From positions 1-18,994 of the forward strand of contig JAGHSP010000155.1 in the NCBI GenBank assembly GCA_018065815.1: DNA of 18,994 bases, given 5' to 3'. The notes below the pieces were generated by a model. That model was not told the DNA's origin and searched no databases. It saw nothing but the letters and a program-made list of their open reading frames with translations. This stretch comes from Candidatus Sodaliphilus limicaballi. GTDB taxonomy: Bacteria; Bacteroidota; Bacteroidia; Bacteroidales; Muribaculaceae. A program made the position numbers and the translations under genes. Shown here piece after piece: positions 1-8,752 of this stretch (its first letter is position 1; each line of letters opens with the position of its first letter).

Positions 1-1
1 A

Positions 2-94
2 GTGCGACCCCTTCGAGGTCGGTTTTTGGGGGGCGTATTCCTTTCCGACGGCCTGCGGCCATCGGTTACGATGCAATGTGACGACTCCGTCGTC
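2..94. repeat. Dispersed structured repeat, copy C (partial)
   Basis: This stretch matches the two tandem copies at 10595-10725 and 10740-10869 in the same orientation. The match is strongest over positions 45-94 (CCGACGGCCTGCGGCCATCG, then the GACGAC-TCC-GTCGTC hairpin). It lacks the last ~35 bp found in the other two copies. Three potential hairpins are visible: GACC/GGTC near 6-18, CCGACGGCC/GGCCATCGG (one mismatch, a G-U wobble if read from the minus strand) and GACGAC/GTCGTC. It is non-coding as far as I can see, and its left end may continue outside the window. Confidence 0.8.
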
Positions 95-124
95 AAGACG
101 CTATCTGTGAGGTAATTCCATTTT

Positions 125-139
125 GCTTGCGGAGCAAGC
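125..139. other. Small perfect hairpin
   Basis: GCTTGC and GCAAGC form a 6-bp stem around a 3-base loop (GGA). It lies between repeat copy C and the terminator of the 386-3211 gene, in AT-rich sequence. No T-tract follows on either strand, so it is probably not a terminator. Function unknown. Confidence 0.4.
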
Positions 140-237
140 TATTTTCTAAGCGAAGCATAAAAATCAGAATAAAAATATTTTCTTTTTTTACCGGACACCA
201 ATAATTCTTTTACTTTCTTCTGATTTCTGTGAAAGTA

Positions 238-277
238 AAAAACGACAGCCTTGTTTCGCAACACTGCTGTCGTTTTT
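238..277 (-). terminator. Intrinsic terminator of the T9SS-cargo gene
   Basis: AAAAACGACAGC (238-249) and GCTGTCGTTTTT (266-277) form a perfect 12-bp stem with a 16-base loop. Read on the minus strand, the stem sits about 110 bp past the stop codon at 386 and is followed by a run of T. The A-tract/T-tract symmetry means it could also stop plus-strand transcription. Confidence 0.8.
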
Positions 278-385
278 CAGGGACCAGGGATGCCCTGCGT
301 GGAAAGTTTTCACATTGTCCAGTCATGTGTGCATCGCTGCACTGCTACTAAAAAACCTAACTACATTTCAAAGCTTGACCATTTT

Positions 386-3211
386 TCAGAACTTGACTAT
401 CCTAGCTGTTGTCGAGCCGTCGCTCATGCGATACTGCACAACCACGATTTGCCCGCGGGCAGGATTGACCACCTTGGTACCTTGCAGCGTGTAGTAGGTG
501 GCGCCCACGATCTCACTCTTGACCACATCACGCACGCCGGTCACGATCACGCTGGCTGCACGCGTGGGGTTAGAATTCTTCTCGATATAGTTGCGCAGGT
601 TAGAGTTGCCTTCGGCGTCGAACGTAGCGGGTATAGCCTTAAACGGGGTCTCGTAGTGAGCCTTCACGTAATAGACGGCAGGGAAGTCGTTGTCGCTGGC
701 GGGGACAAACGAGAGGTCGGAGAAGAAATCCACCACCTTGAAGCCGCGGGCCTCGGGGTCATCCTCGACTTCCTTGATTAATTGCGGGGTGAACTTATAG
801 GGCGAGCCGTCGGTGGTCTTGTCGACCAACACATAGTTGCCACGCTCAATGAGGTTGCCGTCATCGTCGTAAACATCATTATGCCCCTTGATGAACTGCG
901 TAATGGGCACATAGTTCACCTCCTCGTCGGTGTTGGTGTTCCAACGGTACACGGTGTAGTAGTCGGGCTCGCCAGCCACATAGTCGCCTTCATCAAGGTT
1001 GGTCTTGTCCTTGATTTTGTCCCAAGTGATCTCGGCGCAGAACTCACCCGGCCGGGTGGCGTTGCCCTTGTAGAAAGTGCCGTCGGAATTCACCACCAGC
1101 TCGGAAGCAATGCCCACAAATGATGTCGCGCAGTCGTAGTTGCCATAGGTGTTGCCACCTGTGGTGCACACTTCCACGGTGAAGAACAGGTCGTTGCGGT
1201 CGAGTGCGCGCCCGTTGCCTTCCTCATAGACACACACATGCTTGTCGAGCGAGTAGTCAACGTGCACTGCGAGATACCCGTCCTCATCGGGCACCACTTC
1301 GCCCAGGTTCACGTTGAAGTCGCCATTAGCATCCTTTCCCACAAGGGTATAGGAAGTGGCCGACTGCCCAATGCGTGCCACGCGTTCCTCTCCGTTAGCC
1401 CAGATGTAGTAGTGGGCAATGTCGTCGCTCATCACGGGGCGGAACCGCACGTTCACCGAGTACAGTTCCTCTGGGGCGTTCTTCACCGGGTCGGGCGTAC
1501 CCGAGCGATAGGCATCGGCGACGCTCACATCGGTGCGTTTGCCCGATGATGTCACAATGTTAGAGAAGAAGTCTTCGCCTCCCGAAGTGAACACGAGCTG
1601 GTAACGCGCGTCGAACTGGCGTCCCGGGATCGAGTGCACCTCGTCGCGGTAGGTAGCCGCCAGGTTGAGCACATCCTGCATCGATGTCCATCGCGCCGTT
1701 CCGGGAGTGCCATTGAGCGTGTAGGAATACTCGCCGCCGCTGATGCCAGTCACCTCCAGCGTGTTGAGTGCCAGCTGGTTGATATTGGTCTCATAGCGTA
1801 ACAACTGCATCCGGTCGCCTGCATGCAAATCGTCAAGCGAAGGCGTGAACTCGGTGGGTGCGGCCTTGATATCGTTAGTTATAAGGTTATAACTCAACCC
1901 TATGTGATGTGGCTCGGGGACAAACCGGCTATTGTAACCATTGGCAATCGCCAGTTCAAAATACTGTGTTCCCCCAGGTATGTGCAGCTTCACCTGATTG
2001 GTCACAGCGGTGGCTATCTCCTGTCCCAGCCGATTGCCAGCCGCATCATATGTCACTGCCTTGGTGATCACATAGTAGGTCACGTCATATCCGTCTTCCT
2101 TGGGTTCGGGCAAGGTGGTGTCGGTCCATGTTTTGAGATTGACAAGGCCATTTTCCACCCATATCTCCTGAAAACTGTCTTCGCCCTCAATCTTGCGGTA
2201 GATGTGGCTTTCTTCTTTCATGCCGCCCACCTTGTTGTTCCACGGCACAAAGTCAATGCCATTTTCGAGGGCCTTGTCGATTGAGGTCTTCCAGTTGAGC
2301 ACAGCATCATACTTGCACGTCCCCGGAGTGCCATGCTGCTTCTCGACGCGCTCGGCAGCCAGCTGGTTGATGTAGAAAAACACCTGCGGCACGCTGCCCG
2401 AGGCAAAGTTGCCGTTCTTGCTGTTGGAAGTCGCATTGGCGCCTGTGGGCACAAATAGCATGATCGACACCGAATAGGTCTGCCCCACTGTTTCCTTGTC
2501 GTATAACAAGGCGAAGTGGTTCTTTTCGAGCGAATTGGAGCACGAGTGCGGAGCTGGCAGGAAATCACCGTCTTTCAAGTCATCATATTGTGCCTCGAGC
2601 TGGTCCCAACCTTCAACCGCAGTGTTCATGCACGGCGACACCTCGTTGTACCAGCGCATGGGTTTCTTGTAAGTTTCTTTGTAGTAAAACAGGTCATCAT
2701 TGCTGGTGGGTTGCCATGTTGCGGTAATGTTATTTTCAGGGTTATAATAGAAGTCGCTGGTGCGTATGGCAAAGAACATGCGATTGGTCGTCACGTCGCA
2801 ATGATACACCTCGCCGTTGCCGATAAGGGTGCTTTGCGTCACATCGTGTATCTTCTTGATGCCATATTTCACCTGGTCATAGACCGAAGTGTTCACTTTC
2901 CAGTTAGTTCCTTTCCAGCGGTCGTTTACCTCCACGAGGATGGCATCGCCCGGCTGCGTGGCAGTGGGCTGGTCGGTAAGGTGATAGGTGTAGCCCGTCT
3001 TGGGGAAACCCGTGCGCGTGGCTGTGTAATGCCACTCATCCGTTCCGTTGACACGGCACTTCCTGAGGCCAAAATAGTCTTTGAGATAATGCACTACGGT
3101 GGCATCGTCGAGCGGATCGTCGTGTGTGGTGCCTTGCGTCACCTGCGTCCAGGCAGGCTGCGTGGCTACAATCATAATTGCAATTAAGAGTACAGTGTTG
3201 GCATGTTTCAT
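386..3211 (-). CDS. Large secreted protein with T9SS-type C-terminal sorting domain
   Basis: This 941-residue protein is probably exported and then released or anchored at the cell surface by the T9SS encoded just upstream. The N-terminus is a signal peptide (hydrophobic residues 6-17, likely cleavage after Ala-Trp-Thr-Gln near residue 23). The last ~58 residues (884-941) resemble a type A sorting domain: YYTLQGTKV, then the VNPxxG turn, then beta-strands ending in TTARIVKF. The body is rich in Tyr, Asp, Thr and short beta-strand patterns and may contain fibronectin-III-like modules (roughly 570-690), but I recognise no enzyme motif. It follows porN by 251 bp, with its own promoter at 3257-3265 and a terminator at 238-277, so it is probably a separate transcript. 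Cargo status is inferred from the C-terminus and location; the biological role is unknown. Confidence 0.8.
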   Translation of the reverse strand: MKHANTVLLIAIMIVATQPAWTQVTQGTTHDDPLDDATVVHYLKDYFGLRKCRVNGTDEWHYTATRTGFPKTGYTYHLTDQPTATQPGDAILVEVNDRWKGTNWKVNTSVYDQVKYGIKKIHDVTQSTLIGNGEVYHCDVTTNRMFFAIRTSDFYYNPENNITATWQPTSNDDLFYYKETYKKPMRWYNEVSPCMNTAVEGWDQLEAQYDDLKDGDFLPAPHSCSNSLEKNHFALLYDKETVGQTYSVSIMLFVPTGANATSNSKNGNFASGSVPQVFFYINQLAAERVEKQHGTPGTCKYDAVLNWKTSIDKALENGIDFVPWNNKVGGMKEESHIYRKIEGEDSFQEIWVENGLVNLKTWTDTTLPEPKEDGYDVTYYVITKAVTYDAAGNRLGQEIATAVTNQVKLHIPGGTQYFELAIANGYNSRFVPEPHHIGLSYNLITNDIKAAPTEFTPSLDDLHAGDRMQLLRYETNINQLALNTLEVTGISGGEYSYTLNGTPGTARWTSMQDVLNLAATYRDEVHSIPGRQFDARYQLVFTSGGEDFFSNIVTSSGKRTDVSVADAYRSGTPDPVKNAPEELYSVNVRFRPVMSDDIAHYYIWANGEERVARIGQSATSYTLVGKDANGDFNVNLGEVVPDEDGYLAVHVDYSLDKHVCVYEEGNGRALDRNDLFFTVEVCTTGGNTYGNYDCATSFVGIASELVVNSDGTFYKGNATRPGEFCAEITWDKIKDKTNLDEGDYVAGEPDYYTVYRWNTNTDEEVNYVPITQFIKGHNDVYDDDGNLIERGNYVLVDKTTDGSPYKFTPQLIKEVEDDPEARGFKVVDFFSDLSFVPASDNDFPAVYYVKAHYETPFKAIPATFDAEGNSNLRNYIEKNSNPTRAASVIVTGVRDVVKSEIVGATYYTLQGTKVVNPARGQIVVVQYRMSDGSTTARIVKF

Positions 3212-3256
3212 AATTAGAATAAGATTTATAAGGTGATTGTCATCGAAAATTGTGCT

Positions 3257-3265
3257 GCAAAATTA
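3257..3265 (-). promoter_or_regulatory. Bacteroidota-type -7 promoter element for the cargo gene
   Basis: On the minus strand this reads TAATTTTGC, an exact match to the TAnnTTTGC -7 consensus of Bacteroidota sigma-ABfr. Transcription would start near 3252, giving a leader of about 40 nt before the ATG at 3211. The -33 element is weak: no clear TTTG lies at the expected distance. Confidence 0.65.
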
Positions 3266-3395
3266 CACCTCGCCTAATCCCAATCTATTATAAAACGAAA
3301 AAATAATGCTACACTACTATTGCCAAAACGTTCATTTCATTGCATTACACACCCCAGCGGCAGGGGAAGTTAGGTATTGTCCCTGGCGGGATACA

Positions 3396-3449
3396 ATTCA
3401 CCCTCGGTTGTCAGCAATGGGGCTGGCTGCCGAGGGTGAATATTTTTTT
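3396..3449 (+). terminator. Strong plus-strand terminator-like hairpin with no plus-strand gene
   Basis: ATTCACCCTCGG (3396-3407) pairs perfectly with CCGAGGGTGAAT (3430-3441), and seven T follow on the plus strand (3443-3449). The stem extends inward through CGGTTGTCAGC/GCTGGCTGCCG using two G-U wobbles that form only in plus-strand RNA. On the minus strand, the direction of porN, no T-tract follows. A smaller hairpin, CAGGG/CCCTG, lies at 3361-3385. The 251-bp gap between the cargo gene and porN holds nothing else that I can read as a gene. Confidence 0.55.
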
Positions 3450-3462
3450 CTACCAGTGTAGG

Positions 3463-4614
3463 TTATTTCTTGCGGTTGCGGACGCTGCGGGCGGCTCCTG
3501 TCGAAGCGCTCTTGGTGGCCTTGGGCTTGCGCTCCTTTACTTTACTCTTGGAAGATTTAGCCTTCGCGTCTTTCTCTTTCTCGGCCTTGCTTCCGCGTTT
3601 TGTCTTCACGCTCTTCTTGCTCTCTTTCTTGGCTTTGTCGTCGGTTGCAGTCTCGTCGGCAGCTTCCTCGGTTTCCTCGCCGTTCTTCTCGGCTTCGAGT
3701 TTGGCCTTGGCTTCGGCACGAGCCTTGAGTTCCTCGCGCGAGGGCACCCACAGGTCCTTGTTGAATGCCTTGAGGCGCTGCTCGATGCTGTCTTGAGCGT
3801 GCTTGTAGGCTTCCTCGTCGGGGAACTGCTGACGCAACGACTGGTTGCGCAGGTTCTTGGTCTTGTAGATGTCGCCTGTGTACATGTTGAGCTTGAAGAA
3901 GTCGTCAAGGCTGTAACGAGACAGGTTGTTGTCGTCGTCGGTGAAGACGTATTGCTGTGCCATATAGGGGCGTATGTCGTTGAGTTTCACCCAGAACATG
4001 GGGTACTTAATGGCCTCGCCGCCAAACTCGTCCATGCGGTGCAGCACGGGACAGAGGGCATCGACGCGAGTCTTCATCTGGTTGCTGCGGGTGTCAAACT
4101 CCCAGCGCTCGATGATGTAGTAACTCAGGATTTCGTTGCCGGGAATGTCGGCATCCTCGATGTCATACTTGGGGTGCTTGTCGTTGCTGCCCTTGGCAGG
4201 AGAGTTCATGATGTGGAATCGGTCGAGCATCTCGTCCACCTTGATTTTGTACTCATCGGTGAACATCTCGCGTCCGTCGAGGTACTCATAGGCGCAGATC
4301 TGGTCGTTAGCGAGCAGACGCATGATGATGAAGAACAGGCTCTGTCCGTCCTCGTTGGGTTCCTCGGGATAGTAGAGAGCCGAGTTCTTGCCCTTGGTGA
4401 GGTCGAGCGAGCGGTAGATGACCTTCATCCACTGCAAGTCGGCGTCGCTGGCCTCTTTTACCTCGTAGAACGATTGCTGGCGTCCGGTGATGGCAGCAGC
4501 TTTCTCGTCCTTGGCCTTGCGGTCGCTGTCGTTCTTTTTCACAACCTGTGCACTAGCGGTGGATGCAACGGCACCCACGAGCAGAGTGGCTAATATCAGT
4601 TTGAGAGTCTTCAT
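3463..4614 (-). CDS. porN: T9SS periplasmic ring protein PorN/GldN
   Basis: PorN binds the lipoprotein PorK to build the large periplasmic ring under the outer membrane that connects the PorLM motor to the translocon. The 383-residue product has a signal peptide (cleavage likely after Ser-Ala-Gln, residue 23) and a GldN-like core (about residues 45-290) with patterns such as WMKVIYRSLDL, FFIIMRLL, YPMFWVKLNDIRPY and YSLDDFFKLNMYTGDIY. It is the last gene of the block, 26 bp after porM, as in porPKLMN of Porphyromonas gingivalis and gldKLMN of Flavobacterium. The last ~80 residues form a low-complexity tail, first acidic (Glu/Asp/Thr) and then very rich in Lys, Ser, Arg and Ala, ending RNRKK. 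The tail is not part of the recognisable core. Family assignment is confident from sequence patterns and gene order together. Confidence 0.93.
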   Translation of the reverse strand: MKTLKLILATLLVGAVASTASAQVVKKNDSDRKAKDEKAAAITGRQQSFYEVKEASDADLQWMKVIYRSLDLTKGKNSALYYPEEPNEDGQSLFFIIMRLLANDQICAYEYLDGREMFTDEYKIKVDEMLDRFHIMNSPAKGSNDKHPKYDIEDADIPGNEILSYYIIERWEFDTRSNQMKTRVDALCPVLHRMDEFGGEAIKYPMFWVKLNDIRPYMAQQYVFTDDDNNLSRYSLDDFFKLNMYTGDIYKTKNLRNQSLRQQFPDEEAYKHAQDSIEQRLKAFNKDLWVPSREELKARAEAKAKLEAEKNGEETEEAADETATDDKAKKESKKSVKTKRGSKAEKEKDAKAKSSKSKVKERKPKATKSASTGAARSVRNRKK

Positions 4615-4640
4615 ATTTTGTTTCTATGTTCTGTTATCAA

Positions 4641-6215
4641 TTAGTTGATGATCACCTCAATGGGGGCAAGGTCGCGTGTGATGCCGTCGGGTCCCACAGC
4701 CTTGACGTGTGAGATGTAGAATCGCTTGCCGTGTTGCAGGCGGCGTATCGCTGCCAGCTGACGCTCGCTGAAGTTGCTGCCGCTTGAAAGTTCGGGGATA
4801 GCGTTACCCATCGAGTCGAAGAAGACGGTCTCGAAGCTCAACACCTTGTAGTCGATGTTGAGGATGTCGTCGTCGATAGCAGCGTCAACGCCACGAGCCG
4901 AGAGGAGCGTAGCCTTGGGGAATGGGCGTCCGCCCTTGTAACGGCTGGGGTTGCCGTTAGCGTCCTTGAAGGCGATGAATGGCATGGGGTCGGGCAGCTT
5001 GCGCACGCGGAACTTGGTTGAGCCCACGTTGGTGCGCTGTCCGTCCATCTCGGCGCTCACTGTGATCTCGCACTCGGCGCCCACCTTGGTGGGATGAGCG
5101 ATCCATCCGTTGCCGCTCTTGGTGAGCGTGCCGTTGGTCATCGTAGCGCTGATAGAGTTTTCGGGCACGCCAGGCACGGCGATGCTGATGGGGTTGTTGA
5201 TGCCGGCATAGAGCACGTTCATCATTGTTGCCGAAACGGTTGCCAGCGGGTCGATCACGGTGTAAGAGGACTTGAACTCACGCTTGGTGACCGAACCGTC
5301 GCGTCCCATGACCTCGATGTAACCCGAGTAGTCATAGTTGCCGGCAGCACCTGTGCCCACCTCGTAGAGTCCACGGTCGTTGTTCAGGCGATGTCCGTTG
5401 ATATAGACAACGGGTCGCTGGGTGGTATCGACAGCCGCAAGCACGATGTTGGCCGAGTACTTGGTGCCGCGCATCACGATGCGTGACTGCGGAACGACGA
5501 AGGCGTCGATGAGGTTGACGCGCAGGTCGCCCATGTCCACGTTGGTGAGAATCTGGTTGAGCACCTCACCCTCGGCATATCGCACGCTGTTTTGCAGTGT
5601 TGACAGCAGGGTCACCGCTGCAATAGCAGGCATGTTTTCAAACATTGTTTCTTCCCACAGCTTCTGGTCGCCCTCGCCAGTCTTGGGCGGAGTTGTTGAG
5701 AGAGCAGCAGCCACGTTCTTGCGTTTAGCCTCGTCGTCGAGGAAACCGATGATGTAACTGCGGTACTGGTCGATGCGCGCACGCAGAGCCTTGCCCTTGC
5801 CAGTGCCGGGTGCGAGCATCACCTGCGACGCTGCGTCAAGGTTGTCGCGGTTCACGATGTCGTTCACATCGGCATCATCACCGTCGGCAGCACGCACGAT
5901 TTCATATTTCAATGAGTCGATGTAACTGTAGAGCTTGTCGGTCTTCGCCCTCACGTCGGTCGCCTTGTCGAGCCACACCTTGCCCTTGCCAGGGTTCTTC
6001 TCGTTGAACGCCTGGAGTTGCTGGTAAAGGCCCACGTTGCGCGCCGTGATGGTGCGGTTAGACCTCTCAAGGGCATCGGCTACCTGGCTGAAGCCGTTGA
6101 GCACGGCGCTCGACTCATTCAGGGCAAGCATAGCCGTGAGGACGATGTACATCAAGTTGATCATCCTCTGGCGCGGCGACATCCTGCTCACTGATTGGTT
6201 TTTACCACTTGCCAT
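4641..6215 (-). CDS. porM: T9SS motor protein PorM/GldM
   Basis: PorM is the rod of the T9SS motor. Its single membrane helix sits inside the PorL pentamer, and its long periplasmic part reaches the PorKN ring to transmit torque. The 524-residue protein matches the family: a short basic cytoplasmic start containing SPRQRMINLMY, one transmembrane helix at about 19-34 (ending TAMLALN), a helical domain to about 220, then beta-rich periplasmic domains with IPGVPENSISATMTNG and a PxPMPFI-type segment. The basic residues just before the helix (Arg11, Arg15, Arg17) are where GldM/PorM pairs with the membrane Glu of PorL. It is 54 bp after porL and 26 bp before porN, so it is co-transcribed with them. 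I see no truncation. Confidence 0.96.
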   Translation of the reverse strand: MASGKNQSVSRMSPRQRMINLMYIVLTAMLALNESSAVLNGFSQVADALERSNRTITARNVGLYQQLQAFNEKNPGKGKVWLDKATDVRAKTDKLYSYIDSLKYEIVRAADGDDADVNDIVNRDNLDAASQVMLAPGTGKGKALRARIDQYRSYIIGFLDDEAKRKNVAAALSTTPPKTGEGDQKLWEETMFENMPAIAAVTLLSTLQNSVRYAEGEVLNQILTNVDMGDLRVNLIDAFVVPQSRIVMRGTKYSANIVLAAVDTTQRPVVYINGHRLNNDRGLYEVGTGAAGNYDYSGYIEVMGRDGSVTKREFKSSYTVIDPLATVSATMMNVLYAGINNPISIAVPGVPENSISATMTNGTLTKSGNGWIAHPTKVGAECEITVSAEMDGQRTNVGSTKFRVRKLPDPMPFIAFKDANGNPSRYKGGRPFPKATLLSARGVDAAIDDDILNIDYKVLSFETVFFDSMGNAIPELSSGSNFSERQLAAIRRLQHGKRFYISHVKAVGPDGITRDLAPIEVIIN

Positions 6216-6269
6216 CTTTTATAATTGTCTCAAAGAGGTGTTGTTGTGATTAAGAAATTGAGTTCTCGG

Positions 6270-7244
6270 TTAAGCGTCCTTGTTGTCATCGTCGGGCATG
6301 CCGGTGAGTCCACCCATGGGGCGGTACATGTTCACGGTCATGGCCTTGATCATCTTCTCATAGACGCCGTTGAGCTGCTTCATGTAGCGAGCCATCTTCT
6401 CGGTCTCGTCGCAGTAGTGTGCGCTCTCGGCCGCCGACTTCTCATACATGTCGCGGATATCCTTGAGGCCACGGTTCACGCGGTCGATGCTATCGAGCTG
6501 TGACGAGATGCTCTTGAGCTGTATCTCATAGATGGTGTTGAGTCCGCCGATGTTGCGGTTGAGCGCTTCCATCTGCTCAACGTAGCCGGTAGAGCTCTCG
6601 CTGATGGTTGTGCTGTTGTCGGTGATGGCCTTGTAGCTGCCCAGCAATGTCTCGCTCACCTGGTTGAGAGCGGTTGTGGTCTCGCTGAGTCGCTGCATCT
6701 GCTCGCTGATGGCGCTCATCTGCGACAGGTACTGCTGGGTGGCGTCGGTGAGCTCGGCCATGCGCGAAAGCTGGTCGCTGGCAGCCGACATCTTGGCTAT
6801 GCTCTCGCTGAGCGAGAGTGAATCTTCAGGAGAGAGGTCAATGCCCTGGGGGAGTCCCACTGCATTGAGAGCCTGGGCCTGGGTGACGCCTTGCACCGCG
6901 CCCTCGCCTGCTGCGGGAGCACCGCTGCCACCGTTAATCACGATGCCAGAGCCGCCATTGAAGTCGGGGCGGTCTTCGGGGTTCTCCGATGCAAGCACGG
7001 GGAACACTTCTTCCCACTTGTAGCTCTTCTCGGGACGGTCAAACGCGGTGAGGAGGAACATGAGGACCTCTGTTCCCATACCTATTGACAGCAGGGTGTT
7101 GCCGCCGGGCAAGTGGAGGATCTTGAACAATGCGCCCCAGATAACCACGGCTGCACCTATACTATAAGCGGCGTTGAAGAAACGCTGGCCTTTGTCTCCC
7201 GAAAGGAAGTGCGCGATGCCGCTCAATTTTTTACTCTTACTCAT
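6270..7244 (-). CDS. porL: T9SS motor protein PorL/GldL
   Basis: PorL is the proton-channel (stator-like) part of the T9SS inner-membrane motor, a pentamer around two PorM helices. The 324-residue product has two transmembrane helices near the N-terminus (about 23-42 and 49-68) joined by a short loop with HLPGGN. Glu59 lies in the second helix (GMGTEVLMFLL), the position of the conserved proton-carrying glutamate. A Gly/Ala-rich linker (about 95-130) leads into a long cytoplasmic region (about 140-310) rich in Ser, Gln and Leu with coiled-coil character. The usual porK-porL-porM order is kept. The 77-bp gap after porK is the longest inside the block and contains an AT-rich alternating TATA stretch but no clear promoter. 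Confidence 0.96.
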   Translation of the reverse strand: MSKSKKLSGIAHFLSGDKGQRFFNAAYSIGAAVVIWGALFKILHLPGGNTLLSIGMGTEVLMFLLTAFDRPEKSYKWEEVFPVLASENPEDRPDFNGGSGIVINGGSGAPAAGEGAVQGVTQAQALNAVGLPQGIDLSPEDSLSLSESIAKMSAASDQLSRMAELTDATQQYLSQMSAISEQMQRLSETTTALNQVSETLLGSYKAITDNSTTISESSTGYVEQMEALNRNIGGLNTIYEIQLKSISSQLDSIDRVNRGLKDIRDMYEKSAAESAHYCDETEKMARYMKQLNGVYEKMIKAMTVNMYRPMGGLTGMPDDDNKDA

Positions 7245-7321
7245 CTCAGTATTAAAATGCTATGTTGGTGTTGATGATCTTTATTGCTGTGTCTCTATAT
7301 ATAATATATGTGTGCACGCCA

Positions 7322-8749
7322 TTATTTCTTGCGTTTGTTCTTGGTGTAGCCCACTTTAGAGCGCACGCAGCGGAAACCGATGTAGCTGCGCTGCTCGTTC
7401 TGGTACTCCCACATGCGAATGTCGCTGCGAATGTTGTGTGCCACGTCTTTCCACGAACCGCCGCGCACGATCTTGCGCGACATCTTGTAGGGGTCTTCCT
7501 TTGCCACATAGTAGCGGTACTCGGGGTTGAGGTCGCTGGTCATGCGGTCGATGCTCTCGGTGTAGGCAGTCGAGGTCCACTCGCTCACGTTACCGGCCAT
7601 GTCGTAGAGACCGAAGTCGTTGGGCTGGTAAGTTCCCACGGGAGCGCTGATGAGGCTACCGTCTTTCACATAGTTGCCCTCCATGGGCTTGAAGTTGGCA
7701 TAGAAGCAGCCGTCGGTCTCGGTGAGCGGCAGGTCGCCTTCCCAGGGATACTTGTTCTGGTCCATGCCCGCACGAGCGGCATATTCCCACTCGGCCTCGG
7801 TGGGCAGGCGGAAAGGCTCAACGTAAATGCCTTCCTTGCCCAGCGACTTCTTGAGGAACTCGGTGCGCCACACGCAGAAAGCGTTGGCCTGTTCCCAGCT
7901 CACGCCCACCACGGGGTGGTTGTTGTAGTTGCCGTTGGCAAAGTACATGCGCACGTAGGGTTCGTTGTAGGCGTTCTCAAAGTCGTTGACCCAGCAAGTG
8001 GTGTCGGGGAAGATGTTCACGATATAGGTGTTGACAAAGTCAAACTCATTCTGCAGCGGGCGTGTGAGAGTCTGGCGGATGATGCGTCCCTCGTCATCTA
8101 CATAGGCAGTGTCTTTGCTGATCATGGGCGTAGCGGGAGCCGCATGGTCGGTGTTGTAGTCACGTCGCTCGGGGTCGAAGCGGTTCTTGCGCTTTGCGGC
8201 CTCGGTGAGGTTGTAGATGTCGTAGCGGTAGTTCATCTGCGCGGGGTCAAGTTCCTTGACACCGGTGATGGGGTTGATCTTGTAAACGCTCTCGATAGCA
8301 CGTTCCTCGTCCTCGCTGGGGTTTTTCCAGGGAATGTTCTTGTTCCAGTTGAGGTGAGGTGTCACGGGGTTGCCCTCCTTGTCCTCTTCAATCTTGAACT
8401 CCTCGTTGCCGCCATAGTTGGGGTCGGCCAGGCGCTCGCGAATGATAGAGTCACGCACCCAGTAAACAAACTGCTTGTACTTGGAGTTGGTGATCTCGGT
8501 CTCGTCCATCCAGAACGCATCCACCGAGATGCCATGAGCAGTGGAGTCAGTGCCCCAGATAGAGTCTTTCTGCGACGGTCCCTCACGCATTGAGCCACAG
8601 TCAACGAGCACCATGCCATAAGGGGTGGGCTCGCTGAATGTTGAAGCGCCCACACCGGTTACCTCGCCGCCCACAGGAGCACTCCTGCGAACGCCGCCAC
8701 ACGATACCATCACAATTGCGACTGTCAGTATAAATAATAATTTTTTCAT
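7322..8749 (-). CDS. porK: T9SS outer-membrane lipoprotein PorK/GldK
   Basis: PorK is the lipoprotein that, with PorN, forms the periplasmic ring attached to the outer membrane. The 475-residue product starts with a lipoprotein signal (hydrophobic run then VSC, lipid-attachment Cys17). A formylglycine-generating-enzyme-like (FGE-sulfatase) fold follows: PYGMVLVDCGSM near 43-54, MDETEITNSKY near 81-91, RLPTEAEWEYAAR near 313-325, GLYDMAGNVSEW near 379-390, RGGSW near 428 and GFRCVR near 457. About 180 residues are inserted between the first and second halves of the fold, as in GldK proteins generally. In this family the fold is structural, not catalytic. The gene begins 3 bp after porP ends. 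The C-terminus is Lys/Arg-rich. Confidence 0.96.
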   Translation of the reverse strand: MKKLLFILTVAIVMVSCGGVRRSAPVGGEVTGVGASTFSEPTPYGMVLVDCGSMREGPSQKDSIWGTDSTAHGISVDAFWMDETEITNSKYKQFVYWVRDSIIRERLADPNYGGNEEFKIEEDKEGNPVTPHLNWNKNIPWKNPSEDEERAIESVYKINPITGVKELDPAQMNYRYDIYNLTEAAKRKNRFDPERRDYNTDHAAPATPMISKDTAYVDDEGRIIRQTLTRPLQNEFDFVNTYIVNIFPDTTCWVNDFENAYNEPYVRMYFANGNYNNHPVVGVSWEQANAFCVWRTEFLKKSLGKEGIYVEPFRLPTEAEWEYAARAGMDQNKYPWEGDLPLTETDGCFYANFKPMEGNYVKDGSLISAPVGTYQPNDFGLYDMAGNVSEWTSTAYTESIDRMTSDLNPEYRYYVAKEDPYKMSRKIVRGGSWKDVAHNIRSDIRMWEYQNEQRSYIGFRCVRSKVGYTKNKRKK

Positions 8750-8752
8750 ATT

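Noticed and set aside
251..1549. Several plus-strand open frames of 100-176 residues near the window start
   Set aside because: All are antisense to the 941-residue cargo gene, which has a signal peptide, promoter, terminator and sorting-like domain.
3340..4593. 417-residue plus-strand open frame opposite porN
   Set aside because: It lies fully antisense to a well-supported gene. Its composition (long Leu/Val/His-rich runs) is what the complement of this GC-rich coding sequence produces. No domain is recognisable.
7245..7321. Possible internal promoter in the porK-porL gap (alternating TATATAAT)
   Set aside because: No TAnnTTTGC element on the minus strand; the AT-rich stretch alone is not enough evidence.
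7262..8593. 443-residue plus-strand open frame opposite porK
   Set aside because: Antisense shadow of a gene with clear family motifs; no promoter or recognisable protein family.
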